Assembly (NCBI GenBank): GCA_003225615.1
Contig: QIAS01000026.1
Coordinates: 1-7,457 of the forward strand
Length of the DNA stretch: 7,457 nucleotides
Source of the DNA: Acidobacteriota bacterium
GTDB taxonomy: Bacteria; Acidobacteriota; Terriglobia; Terriglobales; Acidobacteriaceae
Reading direction: 5' to 3'
Under the pieces are notes generated by a model that searched no databases, was not told where the DNA came from, and saw only the letters and a list, made by a program, of their open reading frames with translations. Positions 6,025-7,457 of this stretch are shown here, piece by piece. Within the stretch, counting starts at the first letter, position 1. Each line of letters starts with the position of its first letter. A program made the position numbers and the translations under genes.

Positions 6025-6372
6025 TCAGTGGCGCCGCTGGCTCTCGCGCAGAATGGTGGCGAAGCTGCGACCGCCAAAGCTGAAGCCTTGCTCAATTCGC
6101 CCGGTCACCGCGACTTTCGCCCCGTTACTGGGCACGCCATAGCTTTGGCTGTAGACCCACATAGTGCCGGTGCCATCATCAATTTGGAAAATGCCGCTTC
6201 CCAGCGCGCCAAAAGAGCCGCTCACCTTTCCGGCGATGGTGACTTCCTTGCCGGCGTAGCGCCCCGGGTCACGATTAATTTTTTCAACGCTGGTCCGGGT
6301 CGGGCAGCCAGCCAAAAGCAGGATTCCGCAAATCACCAGCACTGCTGTGGAAACTCTTGCGCATACTTTCAT
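6025..6372 (-). CDS. small lipoprotein with OB-fold-like domain
   Basis: The 115-residue product has a hydrophobic signal segment (MKVCARVSTAVLVICGILLL) ending in the lipobox LAGC, with C23 as the lipidated residue, so it should be anchored to a membrane facing the periplasm or exterior. The mature part resembles the small OB-fold proteins common in Acidobacteria: INRDPGRYAGKEVTIAGKV (strand 1 region), then FQIDDGTGTMWVYS and GAKVAVTGRI. OB-fold proteins of this kind are mostly uncharacterised, and no ligand can be named. The start was chosen as the second of two in-frame ATGs: GGAGG (6383-6379) directly touches the first ATG (6378) but lies six bases before the second (6372). The gene is divergent from the DinB-like gene across 255 bases. 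No clear terminator was seen after its stop. Confidence 0.83.
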   Translation of the reverse strand: MKVCARVSTAVLVICGILLLAGCPTRTSVEKINRDPGRYAGKEVTIAGKVSGSFGALGSGIFQIDDGTGTMWVYSQSYGVPSNGAKVAVTGRIEQGFSFGGRSFATILRESQRRH

Positions 6373-6378
6373 CGCCAT

Positions 6379-6383
6379 CCTCC
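6379..6383 (-). promoter_or_regulatory. Shine-Dalgarno deciding the lipoprotein start
   Basis: GGAGG on the minus strand abuts ATG 6378-6376 with no spacer but has an ideal six-base spacer to ATG 6372-6370. The second ATG is therefore preferred, two codons shorter. Confidence 0.6.
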
Positions 6384-6627
6384 ATGTCAGTTTTCAATCG
6401 CGAATCGTGCCTCGCTCCAAACTTTGAGGGCTACCTGAAGTTGGATGCGCCACAATATTCCAAATGATGGCCAAATCTCAGGACGTATGATTACACAACC
6501 CAACCTGCCGGCGAGGTAATCGGATATATTCATCACGATCTTTTGACGAGGGTCGTTCCTCATTTTTTGGATTCTTTTCCAGCTTCTGGCAGTCTAAAGA
6601 TTCAGACAAATTCTCTGGAGGAAGCTC

Positions 6628-7152
6628 ATGCAGGAAACGCCTGAGCAGTACAAGCAACGCATCCTGGGTTACATGGAAGGCAAGAAACCTTTAGCCATTC
6701 AGAAGGAAACTGCAAAGAAACTGCAGCGCTTCATCAAGCCTCTGAGCAGGAAGCAATTGATGACCAGACCCGCGCCTGGAAAATGGTCGATTGCCGAAAT
6801 TCTCGCTCATCTGGCCGACACCGAACTCGTAGCAGGCTGGCGCATGCGCCTCATCCTCGGCAGCAACGGCGCTCCTGTACACGCTTTCGATCAGGATGTC
6901 TGGGCTGAGAAGTTCAACTACGCGCGCCACGATCCGAAGGCATCTTTCGAAACCTTCCGACTGCTGCGCCAGAACAACCTCGATCTGCTCAGTTCAGTGC
7001 CCAAAAATCTCTGGGAGAACTACGGTATGCACCAGGAGCGCGGCAAAGAGACTATTGCCCAAATCGTGCGTATGTTCGCGGGACACGATTTGAATCATTT
7101 GGGACAAGTAGAGAAGATCGCCAAAGAAACTCGAAAAGGCAACCGCCGGTGA
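6628..7152 (+). CDS. DinB-like four-helix metal-binding protein
   Basis: This cytosolic 174-residue protein matches the DinB_2/DinB-like superfamily of four-helix bundle proteins, which hold a divalent metal with three His and include thiol-dependent transferases. Signature parts are PAPGKWSIAEILAHLADTE (48-66, H61), the mid helix with FDQDVWAEKF (87-96), and the C-terminal helix with H153 and H157 in AGHDLNHLGQ (151-160). H61, H153 and H157 are the expected metal ligands, and all three are present. The link to DNA damage in the family name is historical (B. subtilis DinB) and is not evidence of function here; the substrate is unknown. ATG is preceded by GGAGG (6617-6621) with a six-base spacer. 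Its TGA is immediately followed by the stop of the convergent gene on the other strand (TGATCA, 7150-7155). Confidence 0.9.
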   Translation: MQETPEQYKQRILGYMEGKKPLAIQKETAKKLQRFIKPLSRKQLMTRPAPGKWSIAEILAHLADTELVAGWRMRLILGSNGAPVHAFDQDVWAEKFNYARHDPKASFETFRLLRQNNLDLLSSVPKNLWENYGMHQERGKETIAQIVRMFAGHDLNHLGQVEKIAKETRKGNRR

Positions 7153-7457
7153 TCATGCAAACAGCCTGAAAAAATCGTTCAGCCCCTTCACGAATTGCCC
7201 CTGGCCGTGGTGACTATAGAATCCGAACTGCGCGATCAAAGAGTGGGCCAGCGCGAATTGGGCAACGGCAAAGCCGGCAACTGCAAATTGGCTCAGGCTG
7301 AACAGTCCAATCCCAAACGCGAAACGGTTACGATCCCAAAGGCAATCTGTCCAACGGCAATAATACCCTTGGCAGGCACGGGCAGCGGCCGCGCGTTCCC
7401 GCCCGAGCGTCTGGGGCGATACTTGAACGAAATATGCACTACGGGCAATCCGAACAG
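7153..7457 (-). pseudogene. hydrophobic-repeat membrane protein, 3' part, frameshifted
   Basis: The 5' part lies beyond the right edge. From 7457 one frame reads LFGLPVVHISFKYR, then a linker and AKGIIAVGQIAFGIVTV, and would stop at 7295-7293. The next frame, from about 7323 to the TGA at 7155-7153, continues the same pattern: FAFGIGLFSLSQF, AVAGFAVAQFALAHSL, IAQFGFY, then HHGQGQFVKGLNDFFRLFA. Joined, they give one protein of about 100 visible residues with a Q-(F/I)-A/G unit repeating roughly every ten residues. This is typical of membrane proteins that carry a GLPL(V/Y)H motif followed by Gly/Ala-rich hydrophobic repeats. A one-base deletion near 7318-7330 explains the switch. It may be a true pseudogene, a sequencing error, or less likely a programmed slip. 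The function of the family is unknown to me. Confidence 0.65.

Noticed and set aside
5814..6095. Minus-strand frame of 93 codons across the direct repeat
   Set aside because: It overlaps the 3' end of the lipoprotein gene in another frame, lacks a ribosome site, and its internal SKAN(H/L)LG repetition simply reflects the DNA repeat.
6028..6438. Plus-strand frame of 136 codons opposite the lipoprotein gene
   Set aside because: The opposite strand has a lipobox, an OB-fold pattern and a good ribosome site. This frame has no recognisable features and is a shadow.
6546..6568. GAGG/CCTC hairpin followed by ATTTTTT upstream of the DinB-like gene as a terminator
   Set aside because: The stem is only about four to five pairs, and no plus-strand gene lies upstream for it to terminate.
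7166..7182. CTGAA/TTCAG hairpin after the DinB-like gene as a terminator
   Set aside because: Short stem, no T-run after it, and it lies inside the coding part of the convergent broken gene.
5682..7230. Shared 13-base string AGAATCCGAACTG at 5682-5694 and 7218-7230
   Set aside because: One chance pair of this length is not unlikely here. The copies lie in unlike contexts, one of them inside coding sequence, and the flanks do not match.

Overview
The window looks like a fragment of an Acidobacteriota chromosome, probably a soil or metagenomic member of the Terriglobia. This is inferred from gene content and from recalled family resemblance, not from a search. The clues are moderately high GC, a secreted Ig-like plus jelly-roll protein of a type I associate with Acidobacteria, a small OB-fold lipoprotein, a DinB-fold protein, and short c-di-GMP genes. 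No tRNA, rRNA, CRISPR array, transposase or phage gene was found. I do not see a dedicated defence or mobile system. The oddities are at the level of single genes and intergenic DNA.

Left part (1-2693, + strand): a CHAD-HD protein that may act on polyphosphate is followed after 47 bases by a GalE-type nucleotide-sugar epimerase. The epimerase appears to start at an ATT codon behind a good Shine-Dalgarno, and it carries Pro at the usual catalytic Ser/Thr position.

Middle (2694-4405, + strand): a single-domain PilZ protein (c-di-GMP receptor) is followed by a membrane-anchored GGDEF diguanylate cyclase with its inhibitory site intact. The two make a plausible local signal-and-receptor pair. 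They are separated by an AT-richer 363-base stretch that may hold a small minus-strand gene with coding-like base periodicity.

Right-centre (4416-6378, - strand): a secreted two-domain protein ends at a clear intrinsic terminator that lies in the convergent gap with the diguanylate cyclase gene. Upstream of it is a 505-base non-coding stretch with a GNRA-loop hairpin and a degenerate direct repeat at a 63-base offset. Beyond that lies a small lipoprotein gene.

Right end (6628-7457): a DinB-like protein (+) has a stop codon that directly abuts the stop of a minus-strand gene entering from the right edge. That gene encodes a hydrophobic-repeat membrane protein whose frame is broken by an apparent one-base slip near 7323, so it is a pseudogene or a sequence error.

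The genes do not form one obvious pathway. The only functional grouping I can support is PilZ with GGDEF. The CHAD-HD/galE pair is close enough to be co-transcribed, but no biochemical link is visible.
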